A stretch of DNA of 64,000 nucleotides from Leptobrachium leishanense (taxonomy: Eukaryota; Chordata; Amphibia; Anura; Megophryidae): assembly GCA_009667805.1 (NCBI GenBank), contig CM019066.1, positions 333,070,077 to 333,134,076 of the forward strand, in the 5' to 3' direction. Below are positions 46,387 to 57,361 of this stretch, in pieces. Each line of letters opens with the position of its first letter. Positions within the stretch are counted from its first letter, which is position 1. The notes under the pieces are model-generated. The model had not been told where the DNA came from. It made no database searches and saw only the letters and a program-made list of their open reading frames with translations. Both the position numbers and the translations under genes were made by a program.

Positions 46387-46854
46387 GGGGACGATCTACT
46401 AAATCATGCCTCCGTGTTAAAAATACTTTTTCATTGGCGTGCGCACGAGTTACCCCTTCCGTGCACATGCAATAGACAGCAGGTCTCCTCCCCAAGCCCT
46501 CCTACCTTGGGGTGGGGATAGGTGTATCCAACAAGGGAAAAGGGCCCTCCTCCTCCCCTGTTCTGGCAGTGTGTTACACTGTACTATGAAAAGAGCAGTA
46601 TTCAGCAGGGCTCCCTGGTGCTGCAGCATCTCTGAGACAATGCCCTTTCCCACGAGCCATCATCAGGTCCCCCTTCACCATCTACATGTCTTTTTGCATC
46701 CCTTACCAGGCACTGGACACCTTGTCTCCTGTCATCCCAGCGCCGCAGTGTTGCCAGGTGCAGCCACAAGTTAGGCGACCCACGCTGGGCATGGTGCTGC
46801 ACTGCTGCAATTAAAAAAAATTATCACGTTGACATGATTTAGTAGATTGTCCCC
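46387..46854. mobile_element. Inverted-repeat element GGGGACGATCTACT, 468 bp
   Basis: GGGGACGATCTACTAAATCA at the left is the inverse of TGATTTAGTAGATTGTCCCC at the right. The interior is GC-richer and non-coding; ORFs at 46439-46802 on both strands mirror each other. The flanks (CACGATAG / CACGACGT if the boundary shifts by one base) hint at an 8-bp duplication, not decisive. Confidence 0.65.
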
Positions 46855-47899
46855 ACGACGTATCACATTGTGCCCACGTGTTTGTTTTTTTGTCTCATCA
46901 TGACACCATCGGGGCTCTGTAATAATCCCATATTTCTTCATTTGTTTTCGTTTTTTTTTTACCAGAACAAATCAGAAGAGTCATACGGACACAAATTGAC
47001 TCTTTATTCAAAATGTTCATTCTAGTTTTCAATTAAGGAAGAAAGAAAAAATAGAGGGCTGGCCTGCCCTCAGTAGATAAAAAAGGAATGGGGAAAAAGA
47101 AAGGGAAAACAATATATAAGGATGGCAAACAAATGTTCACAAAACTTTAGGACTATCTGGGATGTGGTCAATAAGCAATTCAGCAGTGACTAGAACTCCC
47201 TGAATACAACCAATGGTCCCACACCTTGTGGTATGTTCCCGTAAAGTGACGTACCACAGCCATCAGTTCATCCATGATTTGAATATCCTGTATTTTTTTA
47301 TCATTATTATTATTTTTTTTTAGAAAGTATTTTACCAGGAAGGATACATTGAGATTTCTCTCGGTTTCAAGTATGTCCTGGGTGGCGATAACACATATCA
47401 TATGTCATATGTGGGAGATTTGGTTTACATCAGTTTTTCCCAAGAGCCTTCCTGGCTGCTAGTGGTTTATTTTTGATACCAATTTATTATCAGCTCGGGA
47501 AAAGTCTGGCATGGGCCTAGACAATAGAACGGACCTTGGCTTCAGAGGGACCTGTTGTTCCAAAACGGTGGAAACAAATGACTAAATTTTGGTCCAAAAA
47601 GCAATAAGGCTGCCACATGTGGATATACATAGGTTCCTTTGTGCCCACACTATTTCCAGTACAAGTGTTCGCGGTCACGTGGGCCAGTTGAGTCTGGGTG
47701 ATGTACCACCTAAACAGTGTTTTATGAGATTGATCTTGGCATGTGGTGCAAATGATTACTCTACGCGTCCCCTCCCATTTATCAAGCCACTCTGTTTCGA
47801 ATAAATAAGCCCAAAATGAATATAGTCACAGTACTGGATGAGGGGAGATGCCATGTTGCAACTTGCAACACATGTTCAGTATTGTCAACTTCCAAATAC
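46855..47899. other. Mostly unique DNA with a SINE-tail fragment
   Basis: 47311-47393 carries TTTTACCAGGAAGGATACAT then GAGATTTCTCTCGG, the SINE tail also seen at 38.2 kb. 47618-47662 (GTGGATATACATAGGTTCC, TTTGTGCCCACAC, TATTTCCAG) matches the sequence that flanks the CR1 insertion at 53.3-54.1 kb. Confidence 0.5.
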
Positions 47900-47902
47900 T
47901 AA

Positions 47903-48443
47903 GGCCCATATTAAAATCTTCACGCTAAAACGGGGACGCTAAGAAGAAAAACCTGTGCCGGTCACATGACCTGCAGGATCTTGCCTCGTGAGATCCGGCA
48001 GCTCAGCATAGTGATCTACAGAGGGAGACTGGGGGACTTTTCCCCCCCAGTCTCTCACTGCTCCTGGTGGCAAGAAGGAGCGGATGGAGCCACTGTTCTC
48101 GCCGTGGGATTAATGGTGAGTATGAGATTTTTTTGGTGGGATTTTCTGCTGGTGTTGACAGATTACACAGAAGCGTTCTAGCTGTGGCTAACATTCGAGT
48201 TAACCGTAGCAGGACGGTAGTTAGCGGTAGGACTTTGTAATGCTAACGCTAATTAACACTTTGCGTTCCCCATGTTAAATATAGGGAGCACAAAGTACAG
48301 AAAAGTGCAAGATCCGAATCACTAATGGTTTGTTTAACCCGTTAGCGTTCGGATTGTAATTTGGTGCACCCGTGCTACGGCCACCATTGCTAACCTTAAC
48401 GCTCACACTGGTGAGCGTTAACGTTATGATTGTAATAGGGCCC
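47903..48443 (+). mobile_element. GGGCC-family MITE, 541 bp, best-preserved short form
   Basis: Ends GGCCCATATTAAAATCTTCA and GATTGTAATAGGGCCC, TAA on both sides (47900-47902, 48444-48446). The 3-bp TAA duplication points to PIF/Harbinger mobilisation. Copies at 1100-1736 (inverse) and 5416-5950 share its interior. Confidence 0.82.
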
Positions 48444-48446
48444 TAA

Positions 48447-49350
48447 ATGTAAAAGAAAAACATATATAATTGGTATTTGTCAAATTAATATTTCACAGTT
48501 TATAGTAAATATGTTGAAGGTCACTTTTTGGTTTAACCCATTTTTGTCCCAGTTTTTTTGTCCTTGGTGAAAATTCATGTTGTTCTGTTACAATATTGGA
48601 ACACTGGGCAAAAAATGGCGTATATAACGTCAACAGAAAAATACCGCAAGGTAGATTTGATAAAGCAGTTCTCAGTTTGTCACCTCTAATTGATGATACC
48701 ATGTCATTATAAAAAAAAAAAACACAATTAGTTAAATAAAAAAAATAATACAGAGGGAAAAAAATAAAGCAAGCGTCCTCTAAATTAATTAAGAGTCCTA
48801 ATTGTTAGCAGTTTTATATAAAATAAGATGTGCTGACTTTTCAAAGGACTTGAGCCCAATGTCATCCTTTTGAATTCTAACACCTAATTAAAATAGAGGA
48901 ATTCTCGAATAGTAGTTCATCTCTGTAATGATAACTAATAGGGCTAAGATGATTATCAATATCATATATGCAAAGCGCTGGGTGTGCACTTATTGCTAAT
49001 TATACAGAAGGCTTTGGGTATTATTATTAATTGATTCATACATCATACAGTGGAACAAAAAGATTCAATAACTATTGTTTCTGAGCCTTTTGTTGTAGTT
49101 GACCTTTTGTGAAATCCAAAATTTTACTTATCCCTGCCATATTCTTAAAAGTGCACAAGTCAAGCCCAACATAAGTTGGGCTCATCCGACAGGGACTATC
49201 TCCCTTTATATGTTCTGATGCTTTTTCGTTAAGGTGTATATAGGAAAATTTTGAGTTCTTCCCTTTCAAAGTTTTGTTATCGATCACTTCCAGCAGCGTA
49301 TATCTGACGCGAGCAAAAGAATCATCCTCTCACTCCTCCAGTATCCTCAT
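48447..49350. other. Repeat-poor AT-rich DNA
   Basis: 48770-49020 has TAATT-rich, repeat-free texture (CTCTAAATTAATTAAGAGTC, CACCTAATTAAAATAGAGG). Poly-A runs near 48711. No exon recognised. Confidence 0.25.
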
Positions 49351-49353
49351 TTA

Positions 49354-49544
49354 GGCCCCGTTCACACCTATACGTTTTAAAGCGCGTTCCTGCGCGCTTT
49401 AAAACGTCCTGCGCCAAAAGAAGTCCGGGAGCTTTTTTTGGTGCGCATAGCAGCGCATTCGCGGCCATAGACATAGCCGCGAACGTGCGTAAAAAAACAC
49501 ACGTTTTGCGCACGTTTGAAGAACGTGCAGGTGTGAACCCGACC
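49354..49544. mobile_element. Harbinger-type MITE GGCCCCGTTCACACC, 191 bp
   Basis: Ends GGCCCCGTTCACACCT and AGGTGTGAACCCGACC with TTA duplication (49351-49353, 49545-49547). A subterminal perfect hairpin is CGTTTTAAAGCGCG/CGCGCTTTAAAACG. It is directly followed by the next MITE, the two sharing the bases TTAA. Confidence 0.8.
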
Positions 49545-49548
49545 TTAA

Positions 49549-49977
49549 GGCTAGGGTCAGACAAGCGCATTCTGAGCGGACTGTGTGTCCGTGCACAATG
49601 GACGTACTTTCTGACTGACGACACGGTAGTGGCCACACAGTCCGTTTTTGTGACTGATGTAGATGGAAAATAAATTAATATGAAAAACATTTTGTCCGTC
49701 AAAATGCTGGACGTCAAAAATGCAGTCCGTCTGACTAAGTTCCATCGCTCAAACAAAGCTATGCGGACGTTGGTGATGCAGCGCACTCTGTGCATTCATT
49801 CTAGCGGATTTACATTCTTGCCTAACCTGTGTCCGTTTGCTGCATCCGTTATGCGTCCGCAGTTCTGTGCGGACGTACTTTGTGTGTGGGGCTCCATTGG
49901 TCATAATTATATGCTATAACGGACGTACAAATGTGCGGCAACATGGACGTGATCAGTGCGCTCGTCTGACCTGAGCC
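49549..49977. mobile_element. Harbinger-type MITE GGCTAGGGTCAGAC, 429 bp
   Basis: Ends GGCTAGGGTCAGAC and GTCTGACCTGAGCC, TAA on both sides (49546-49548, 49978-49980). Same family and almost the same length as 23373-23799 (427 bp). Interior words GCGGAC, GGACGTAC and TCCGT in inverse orientations. Confidence 0.83.
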
Positions 49978-50033
49978 TAAGAGTCAGCGCCCAACGACAT
50001 AGCTGAGGGTATATACAGTATATATATATATAA

Positions 50034-52950
50034 AATCAAATCAAATCAAAATAAGCTTTATTGGCAGGACCAAATACATTTTAGCATTGCCAAAGAATAT
50101 GGGGTGGAGGGGGGGTAGTGGGACATATATGGGGGGAATGGGCAAGTCCATGGACATTATCAGGGGTAAGGGATAATGTGAGGTCGGATGGGGGTGAGTC
50201 CGTGTTGGGGATTTAGAAGTCTGGGATCTCTCATGTTCCTCTCATGTTCCTCTCAGTCTGTGACATTCTGTGACGTATTGGGCAGATATTTTCACCGCCG
50301 GCTCCTCTTCTCCCAGTATGATGTGGAGTTTCCTCGTCTCTTCTATAGAGGTGAAGTCCGGGATGAGAGCGGAGAGTCTCTGGAAGTGAATTTCCCTCAG
50401 TGCTGAGTACTTGGGGCACTGTAGGAGGAAGTGGACCTCATCTTCCAGGGCCCCCTGGTCACAATGCTGGCACAGTCTATTCTCCCTGGGCTTGTAGGTC
50501 TGTCTATGCCGCCCTGATTCGATTTCCAGGCTGTGGGCGCTCAGTCTGTACCGACTCAGGATCTGTCTGTCCTTGGGGTCTTGTAGTACCTCCAGGTATG
50601 GGGCGAGTTTGTATTCCCTCTGTAAGGATTGGTAAATGGTGAGTTTCTGGGAGTTTGCTATATCATGTCTCCATTCTCTGATATAGTTTTCCCTGGAATC
50701 GTTAATTAGGGCCTTTATTTGATATTTTGTCAGGTTGCATTCATGGGGGCTTTGGATGATCAGGGTGGATATGAGTTGTTGCAGCCCACATGGTTTGGGG
50801 TGGTCCTTGTTGGCCAGTAGGGCTTTATGGTGGTATGAGTTGAGGCTGCTGATGTTTAGGTGGTCCCAGTATGATAGCGCCCTCTTCTGTACTGCAAGAA
50901 GTAAGGGGAGTCTGCCCAGCTCGGCCCTGCAAGCATTGTTAGAGGTGCTCCGATGGACTTGGAGGAGGTGCTTGCAGAATTCCAGATGGAATATTTCTGT
51001 TGGGCTGGTGTCCCATTTGGGTTGGTCAGGGTAGGTGATGGGGCCCCAAACTTCACTGCCATAAAGGAGGATTGGAGCGATGAAGCTATCAAAGATTTTA
51101 AGCCAGACTCTTACAGGCGGTTTTAGTTTGTAGAGTTTTCTCCTGATGGCATAGAAGGTTCTACACGCCTTGTCTCTTAGGGCCTCTATGGCTGGTTTGA
51201 AATTTCCCGATCGGTTTGTTTCTAGGCCGAGGTATGTGTAGCTGTTGGCTTCCTCAAGAGTGCAGTCATTAAGTGTGAAAGAGGAACTCTTGGTTTTTGC
51301 GTTCTTCCTTTGGAAAACCATGACCTTTGTTTTCTTTTGGTTGATGGGTAGTGCCCATGCCGCACTGTATTTTTCCAGCACTTCCAGGCTGTCTTGTAGA
51401 CCTCTTTCTATTGGAGACAGTAATAGGAGGTCATCGGCAATCAAAAGGAACTTCACCTTGGTGTCATGTAGAGTTAGTCCTGGTGCTGAGGAGGATTCTA
51501 GAGCTTCAGCCAGTCCATTGATGTAGATGTTAAAGAGGGTTGGACTTAAGCTGCAGCCATGTCTGACTCCACGAGCCTGCCGGAAGTACTCTGTTCTCCT
51601 CCCATTCACCTTTATGCTGCAGAGGTTCTCATTATATGAGCTCTTGATGACGTCATATGTTTTCCCTCCTATTCCACTCTCCAGTAGTTTAAGGAACAGG
51701 CCTGGGTGCCACACTGAGTCAAAGGCCTTCTTAAAGTCCACAAAGCAGGCAAATATTTTCCCATGTTTTGTATTGTGGACATGGTCCTTGATAAGACTGT
51801 GCAGGGTGTAGATGTGATCTGTGGTGCGATGGTTTGGCATGAACCCCGCTTGGCTTCTGTTGAGGACATTATGCTGTGTCAGGAAGCTGAGGATTCTTTT
51901 GTTCTGGATGCTATTGAACAGTTTTCCCAGTGTGCTGCTGACACATATCCCTCTGTAGTTGGCTGGATCATATTGGTCTCCACTCTTATGGATGGGTGTT
52001 ATGAGGCCTTGGTTCCATACTTGAGGGTAGAATCCAATGCTCAGAACCAGGTTGAAAACTTTACATATTGCGGTGTGTACTTCTGGAGAGCCATGTTTAA
52101 TCATCTCTGGAAGAATTCCATCCATCCCGCTGGATTTTTTACTTCGCAGATCTTGAATTTTTTCTGCTACTTCTTGGGCTGTAGTGGGTGTATCTAAAGG
52201 GTTTTGGAAATCCTTGATTTTTTTTCCTCCAGTTCATGTAGTCTTCTGATGATGTGTTCCTGTTCCCCAGTTAGCTACTCTTTGGCAATGTCTTTGTACA
52301 GGCTCTTGAAGTAGTTGAGCCAGATGTTGACATTTTGGATGTGGAGGTGTTTTTTCTTGGATTCTGAGCCGATTTGACTCCAGGTTTCCCAGAAAGAGTT
52401 TTCCTGAAAAGCCTCTTCCAGTTGTTGAAGGTTTTGGGAGATGAAGTTTTGTTTTTTCTTTTTGAGGATTTGTTTATAGTTTTTCTGCAGGACACCGTGA
52501 GTGATCCTCTGGTCGATGTTGTCGGGGTCTCTTTGTTTTTTATTTGAGACTGTTCGTAGGTTGTTTCTTAGTGTTCTGCATTCCTTGTCAAACCATTTAT
52601 TGGGTTGTTTATTGGATGATTTCTTGAAGTTGACTTTTTTAATGTTGGAGGTCTCTGCGATGGTGTGTAGTATGCTGTGGAGGTCCTTTGCTGCTCGGTT
52701 CACCCCCTGGGGACTTAGTACATAGGTATGGTTTTGAAAGTCTGTTAGCTGATCTTTGATGTCGGGTCTGTTGATGACCTCTCTGTAGGCTGTGGTAAAG
52801 TGTCTGGTCCATTTGAACGATGGTGGAAGGTTGTACAGTCCACTGTGATGGGGTTTTGAGAATGGTTTGTTTGAGGATTTTAATATAAAGCAGTAGTTGG
52901 CTGTGGTCTGACAGGCGTGTTTGTGGGGTGACGGTGAAGGCGTTGATGTA
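50034..52950 (-). mobile_element. Non-LTR retrotransposon (LINE), 5'-truncated, 2.9 kb
   Basis: Minus-strand LINE with its 3' end at about 50034, where CCTGCCAATAAAGCTTATTT is followed by (TGATT)n. The 5' end at about 52950 lies in the last part of the endonuclease domain: TRLSDHSQLL in the frame of 52639-53010 is the APE-type SDH motif. Both junctions abut TATATA runs (50018-50033, 52947-52960), fitting insertion into a TA microsatellite with a TA-rich duplication. Clade uncertain; the 3' tail of short tandem repeats and C-terminal zinc knuckle suggest an I/Nimb- or Jockey-related group. Confidence 0.85.
50242..52203 (-). pseudogene. LINE ORF2: reverse transcriptase and C-terminal zinc knuckle
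   Basis: The open frame of about 650 codons runs from about 52203 to 50242; the first ATG is at 52125 (MDGILPEMIK). It carries the LINE reverse transcriptase order: LITPIHKSGD, NYRGICVSS, QAGFMPNHRTTDHI, VDFKKAFDSVWH (residues 129-140), RHGCSLSPTLFN (188-199) and IADDLLLLS (229-237), then the thumb and a C-X2-C-X9-H-X4-C knuckle from residue 552. The residue before the catalytic ADD is Ile, where Phe or Tyr is usual, and RQG is RHG. The enzyme would copy its RNA at a nicked target. It is cut off from its 5' part by an A-run frameshift at about 52217-52224 and a TAG at about 52275, so it cannot be made as a full ORF2. Confidence 0.88.
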
Positions 52951-52961
52951 TATATATACAC
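52275..52961 (-). pseudogene. LINE ORF2 5' portion: endonuclease end and linker
   Basis: About 200 codons of the linker between endonuclease and reverse transcriptase (NKWFDKECRTLRN, KKKKQNFISQNL, SFWETWSQIG, LNYFKSLYKD), a layout usual in LINE ORF2. A further frameshift near 52870 separates it from TRLSDHSQLLLYIK in the neighbouring frame, the C-terminal end of an APE-type endonuclease. It ends at a TAG just before the reverse transcriptase frame. Confidence 0.75.
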
Positions 52962-53318
52962 TCAGCAATATTTGAGACAGAAGCCACTTTGTAATGGACC
53001 CAGCCAGCAACCTTTGTCTCCCTGGATAATGTTTGTTGTTTGGCTCTCAAGATATGTGATCGCACATGATGTGATTAAAGTGTCACCATTGTTCTTTTGT
53101 TTGCTTGTCTTTACTCTGTGTCTGGGAGGAATGTGTATTGTACCATTACTTAATCAAACTCTAATTACTTAATTACCTTTGTTTGGTTTTGTGTCTTAAA
53201 TTACTGGTGAAAGGGAATATAAAGGCAGCCCTGGAATTAATAAAGGGTTCTATTCACAAAGCACAGATATTGCGTGCAATTTCGGTGTGGATATACATTA
53301 GTTCCTTTGTGCCCACAC

Positions 53319-54058
53319 AAAACCCAAGGGCTGAATATAGAATATTTGATACAGTCCTAACCTCAACATCTGAGAGTTGGAATTTAGGGGTTATTATTTC
53401 AGAGGATCTAAGGGTAAGTAGTCAATGTAATAGAGCAGCAGGAAATGCTGGCAGAATGCTTGGTTGCGTAGGGAGAGGTATTAGCAGTAGGAAAAGGTTA
53501 GTGCTCATGCCACTGTACAGAGCACTGGTGAGACCTCACTTGGAGTACTGTGTGCAGTACTGGAGACCGTATCTCCAGAAGGATATAGACATCTTAGAGA
53601 GAGTTCAGAGAAGGGCTACTAAAATGGTGTACGGCTTGAAGGAGAAAAGTTACCAGGAAAGGCTTAATGATCTTAACATGTATAGCTTGGAAAAAAGACG
53701 AGACAGAGGAGATATGATAGAAACATTTAAATACATAAAGGGAATCCACAGGGTAGAGGAAGGGAGTATATTTAAAAGGAAACAAAGTAGCAAAACAAGA
53801 GGACATAGTCTTAGATTAGAGGGGCAAAGGTTTAAAAGTAACATCAGGAAGCATTATTTTACTGAGAGGGTGGTGGATACATGGAACAGTCTTCCAGTAG
53901 AAGTGGTAGAGGCCAAAACAGTAATTGAATTTAAGCAGGCATGGGATAGGCATAAGGCTATCCTAAACAAAAGATAAATCCAGGTAAAGTATCCATGTAA
54001 TTGGGCAGACTAGATGGGCCTAAAGGTTCTTATCTGCCAACATTTTTCTATGTTTCTA
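53319..54058 (+). mobile_element. CR1-type LINE, 3' fragment, open reading frame
   Basis: The frame is open from within the fragment to a stop at 53975-53977: TSESWNLGVIISEDLRVS, AGNAGRMLGCVGRG, LYRALVRPHLEYCVQYWRP, LERVQRRATKMVYG, LEKRRDRGDMIETFKY, TWNSLPVEVVE and RHKAILNKR. This is the C-terminal region of CR1/L2 ORF2 after the reverse transcriptase; the RT itself is missing by 5' truncation. The 3' end GGGCCTAAAGGTTCTTATCT then TTTCTATG units. It is nearly identical over its length to 34706-35317 and extends about 130 bp further 5'. Confidence 0.9.
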
Positions 54059-54242
54059 TTTCCAGCACAACTCTGGAGTGCTCCGAATTAGCATCGACGA
54101 ATTCCACCGAACTGAAAGAAAAAAAAAAGTCTCCTATTCTTCCAATAAGGGTATAAATCTAGTAAAAATGTGTCCAAATAATGAAAAGTCCGTCTAAAGA
54201 AAAAATAAAAAGGTCTGTTACAAAATAAAAACAAAACGAGCA

Positions 54243-54342
54243 GCCCTATTCCAAGGTTGGGCTCAACATAATCAGATCTGTCGTTATCTTACCAGAGCCA
54301 TAACAGTCTATGGAGTTGTTAACACCAATCTTGGAATAGGGC
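54243..54342. mobile_element. MITE GCCCTATTCCAAGGTTGG, 100 bp
   Basis: Ends GCCCTATTCCAAGGTTGG and the inverse CCAATCTTGGAATAGGGC; inner CAGATCTGTCG and CATAACAGTC. The target duplication is not evident. Confidence 0.7.
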
Positions 54343-54782
54343 CTAATGTCTTTAAAAAAAAAATAAGAAAAACAGAAATTTCGTTAAGAAATACTAAAAG
54401 GTGTTTAGAATAAAATAAGTCTTTTTGCTGAAAATTTAAAAGAATAGTAAATGGTCTTTATTTAAAAAAAAACGATATTAAGGTTTTATATTGAATCCTA
54501 TGGGATTTGCCTGTTTAAACCTGTTGAACTGAACCACTGAAAATCAGGGCACGTCACCATAATTTTGGTGCAGTTCGGCGTTCTGTGAATAGAAGACACA
54601 ATAGTCTTTTATGGGGCAATTTTTGAAGCCATTGAACACCGCCAAATTGAGTCGAACTGCACTGAATTTTGTTGTCAATTCACAAGTATTTGGAAAATTG
54701 ACAGCTTAGGAAACAGACAAGTTGGTGTGAAATTCACCAACCTGTGCAATTCGGGCCAATTCGGAGGTTAGTGAACCTCTAA

Positions 54783-55067
54783 AGAGTCTTCGATTCTCAC
54801 TCCAAGAAGCGTGTCTAGCTGTTGTTAATGTGGACTACTCTGCTCCTCTGAGTCACCTCTCTGTAATGCCAGGGCTACCAGTCGGGTAGTCTGGAAGATG
54901 AAAGCTGGTCGCTGCGTGGTTCTGGAACGGAAAAGGAGTGGACTAAATAGCATTCTAGTTCTGATCCTGGAGTTTTGGACAGAACCCAGTGTGTTTCTGT
55001 TAGATAGCTAGATCTATCTATGAGAATTAAAAAAAGAACAACAACTATATAGTGTAGTATTTTCTAC
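54783..55067. other. Unique DNA, nothing recognised
   Basis: No feature recognised; a TAGATCTATCTA palindrome near 55009. Confidence 0.3.
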
Positions 55068-55069
55068 TA

Positions 55070-55628
55070 CCGTAGATACTTAGATACTTGAGTATAGCGC
55101 GACCCGAATATAACGTGATGGATAGAGATTTATTATGGAAATTAGTAAATACTCAAGACTCGAATATAACGCAAGGAGCAAAATTATACTGTACTGGAAA
55201 ACCATTAAAATCCTTCCAGGTGCTCTTAACACAGTCAGACTACCACTCAGGCCAGGGTGTTCTGCTCTAGAATGATTGCAGTTGTTACTAAGTATGAAGC
55301 CGCCGGCCACCCGTCTTCTATCCGTTAGATGGCCGCGGAGGCGAGCGTGGTGAATGATTGGCTTAAACCAAGTGTGCCCTGTGGCCGTGATGGATCCCAC
55401 CTCTCCCGAATCTGGGAGTTCCTGAAGTGTTTGCAAGCATCAGGGAGCCCCACATTCACTTCAGCGAGACTACCAGAACTTTCGGGAGACTTGGGATCCT
55501 GTGCAAGTTTTTTTTTTAAATTACTATTTTTTACATGCGATGCAGAGGTCTCGAATATAACGCGACCCCTCAAATTTTAAGGTAAATTTTTGTCACCAAA
55601 ATCTAGCGTTCTACTCGAGTTACTACAG
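55070..55628. mobile_element. TA-flanked foldback element, 559 bp
   Basis: TA at 55068-55069 and 55629-55630. The left end (CCGTAGATACT, then CTTGAGTATAGCGCGACCC and CGAATATAACG) is inverse to the right end (CGAATATAACGCGACCCCTC, CTAGCGTTCTACTCGAG, CTACAG). TA duplication and CGCGACC-type subterminal repeats suggest a mariner/pogo-type non-autonomous element. Short ORFs are incidental. Confidence 0.65.
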
Positions 55629-55630
55629 TA

Positions 55631-57360
55631 TTTATTTCTCATGTATTCTTTTGCACTTTACAGAAATATTGCTTGGATGAAAGGTTCTAAACTGCAGATG
55701 GTTTCCCTTATCTTGCACAATTTCACACTGGGACTGCATTATCAGCATACAGTATCTACAGTACTAAAGAAATGTCGTATATGAATTGTACATTACACTT
55801 ACATACTATGGAATCTTACCAAGGCTCTCCTTCAGTCGCTGCTGTGATTTCTTTTCTAGGGGTACCCAAACCAGTAACGTAAAGATGAACTCATTTGGCA
55901 TATCATATCCCCACTCAGTTGCTCAGAGGGAGCATAGTTTTTATGTAACCATTGATTTCATTCTTGAGTTGTGACCTGCAACACTGCAGCAATAAGTCAC
56001 AATGCAGAAACCTACAGAAACAAAACAAACATCAAACAAAGTGACCAGCTCTTTTACCTTTTATAATATTTTCTTTAAAAATAATATTAAGAGTACGCAC
56101 TATTTGTAACTTAGCGGCTTATGGGGAAGTTGGTCCTAAAGTATGATGAAAACGGCCATTCGATATTTGTATTAACGTGTCCCTCTGAAATCCTGACACT
56201 GTCTGTATTGACAAGTGGAAACTCTTCTTAAACGTCCCTTGGTTTTGTCATATTGAGATACAAATAAATCTGTTGTTAACGTCTGTGATAGAAAAGCTTC
56301 TTATTGCTCTTTTTATAGTTTTCCTTTCCTGCCAAGGAGTCTATTTTTCTTTCTCTTTTCTTTCTTTCTTTTTTTTTTTTGTACATCATTATTGCTGAAA
56401 ATTAATATTGCTTTTAGTATTTGAAATATGTTTCGAACAGGCTCCTAGATTTATGAAATTCTCTAAGAGCATTTATGTGTAGCATAAAACAATTGTTGAG
56501 TTATGTTTTATATCATTTTTAAATAAATTGAAGCAGTTTGGTCCTGTGGATGCGGTGATTTTGAATTCATGGAAGGGATCCTGGTGACTCACTAAGCCTT
56601 CTCCCAGCCATGCCAAGAAAATCTAGACATCCGTGCCCTGACATGCATATTGAAGAACTCATTTTGGCAAATATTATATCTGTGTTCCAGAAGGCTGTTA
56701 AAGCCAATTATAAATCACCTCATTGAAAAATTTGCCTTGAAAGATAAAAAAAAAGTTTGGCTAGGAATCTAATCTCCAACTTCTCGACGTACGTTGTCTA
56801 CGTGGCTGACATTAACAATGTGACGGAGATTTAGGGCTGTCTGTGTCACAGTCATTTTGGCAGAAATCTACAGTATTTTCACCTTGCGACTATTTATCAA
56901 ACTAATTTAATCCAGTTTTGTCACAGTTCATTTCATAGGAACTCAAATCGTAAGTTATTACCAGCGGGAACCTAGCAGGAGTCATAGTGTCACATGATGT
57001 GTAGATTAAAATAACGTATTATATTATTAATCTCTGGGCACTGGACATATATACTATACATACATAGAAAATGTACAGGTTGTCAGGGGGAATAATTGGT
57101 AGCCAGGGTGCATTCATACAATGTTATAATGTAATATGGAATGATGCTATTATTTTCTGCTCTTAAGTGACATTGCAAAGTGTGTGGAGAACAAATACCC
57201 ACAGAAAAGCTGTTTAGTGGGTCGAATCGATATGGAGAATGTCAATAAGCATTTTGGGGTAATAAATTAAATTCCAGTGTAACGTACCAGTCCCATCAAG
57301 CAAGGCCAGGCAAGTGTCACCACGGTCCCCAGAGCACCGGCCTCCAAAAACAACCAGAGA
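55631..57360. other. Repeat-poor DNA
   Basis: 56090-56340 and 56490-56960 are repeat-free with AT-rich conserved-looking texture (CAAATAAATCTGTTG, AGCCAATTATAAATCACCTC). A T/C-rich run lies at about 56340-56380. No exon recognised. Confidence 0.25.
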
Positions 57361-57361
57361 A

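Larger units (their letters stand above)
53244..54779. mobile_element. GGGTTCTATTCAC-type MITE carrying two nested insertions
   Basis: The left end AGGGTTCTATTCACAAAGC and right end TTAGTGAACCTC are flanked by TAA (53241-53243, 54780-54782). Subterminal TTCGG/CCGAA words and the interior ATTGAATCCTATGGGATTTG relate it to 33767-34558. A CR1 fragment (53319-54058) and a 100-bp MITE (54243-54342) lie inside. Confidence 0.6.

Noticed and set aside
46439..46802. 111-codon plus-strand ORF and mirror ORFs
   Set aside because: Inside a 468-bp inverted-repeat element; no domain.
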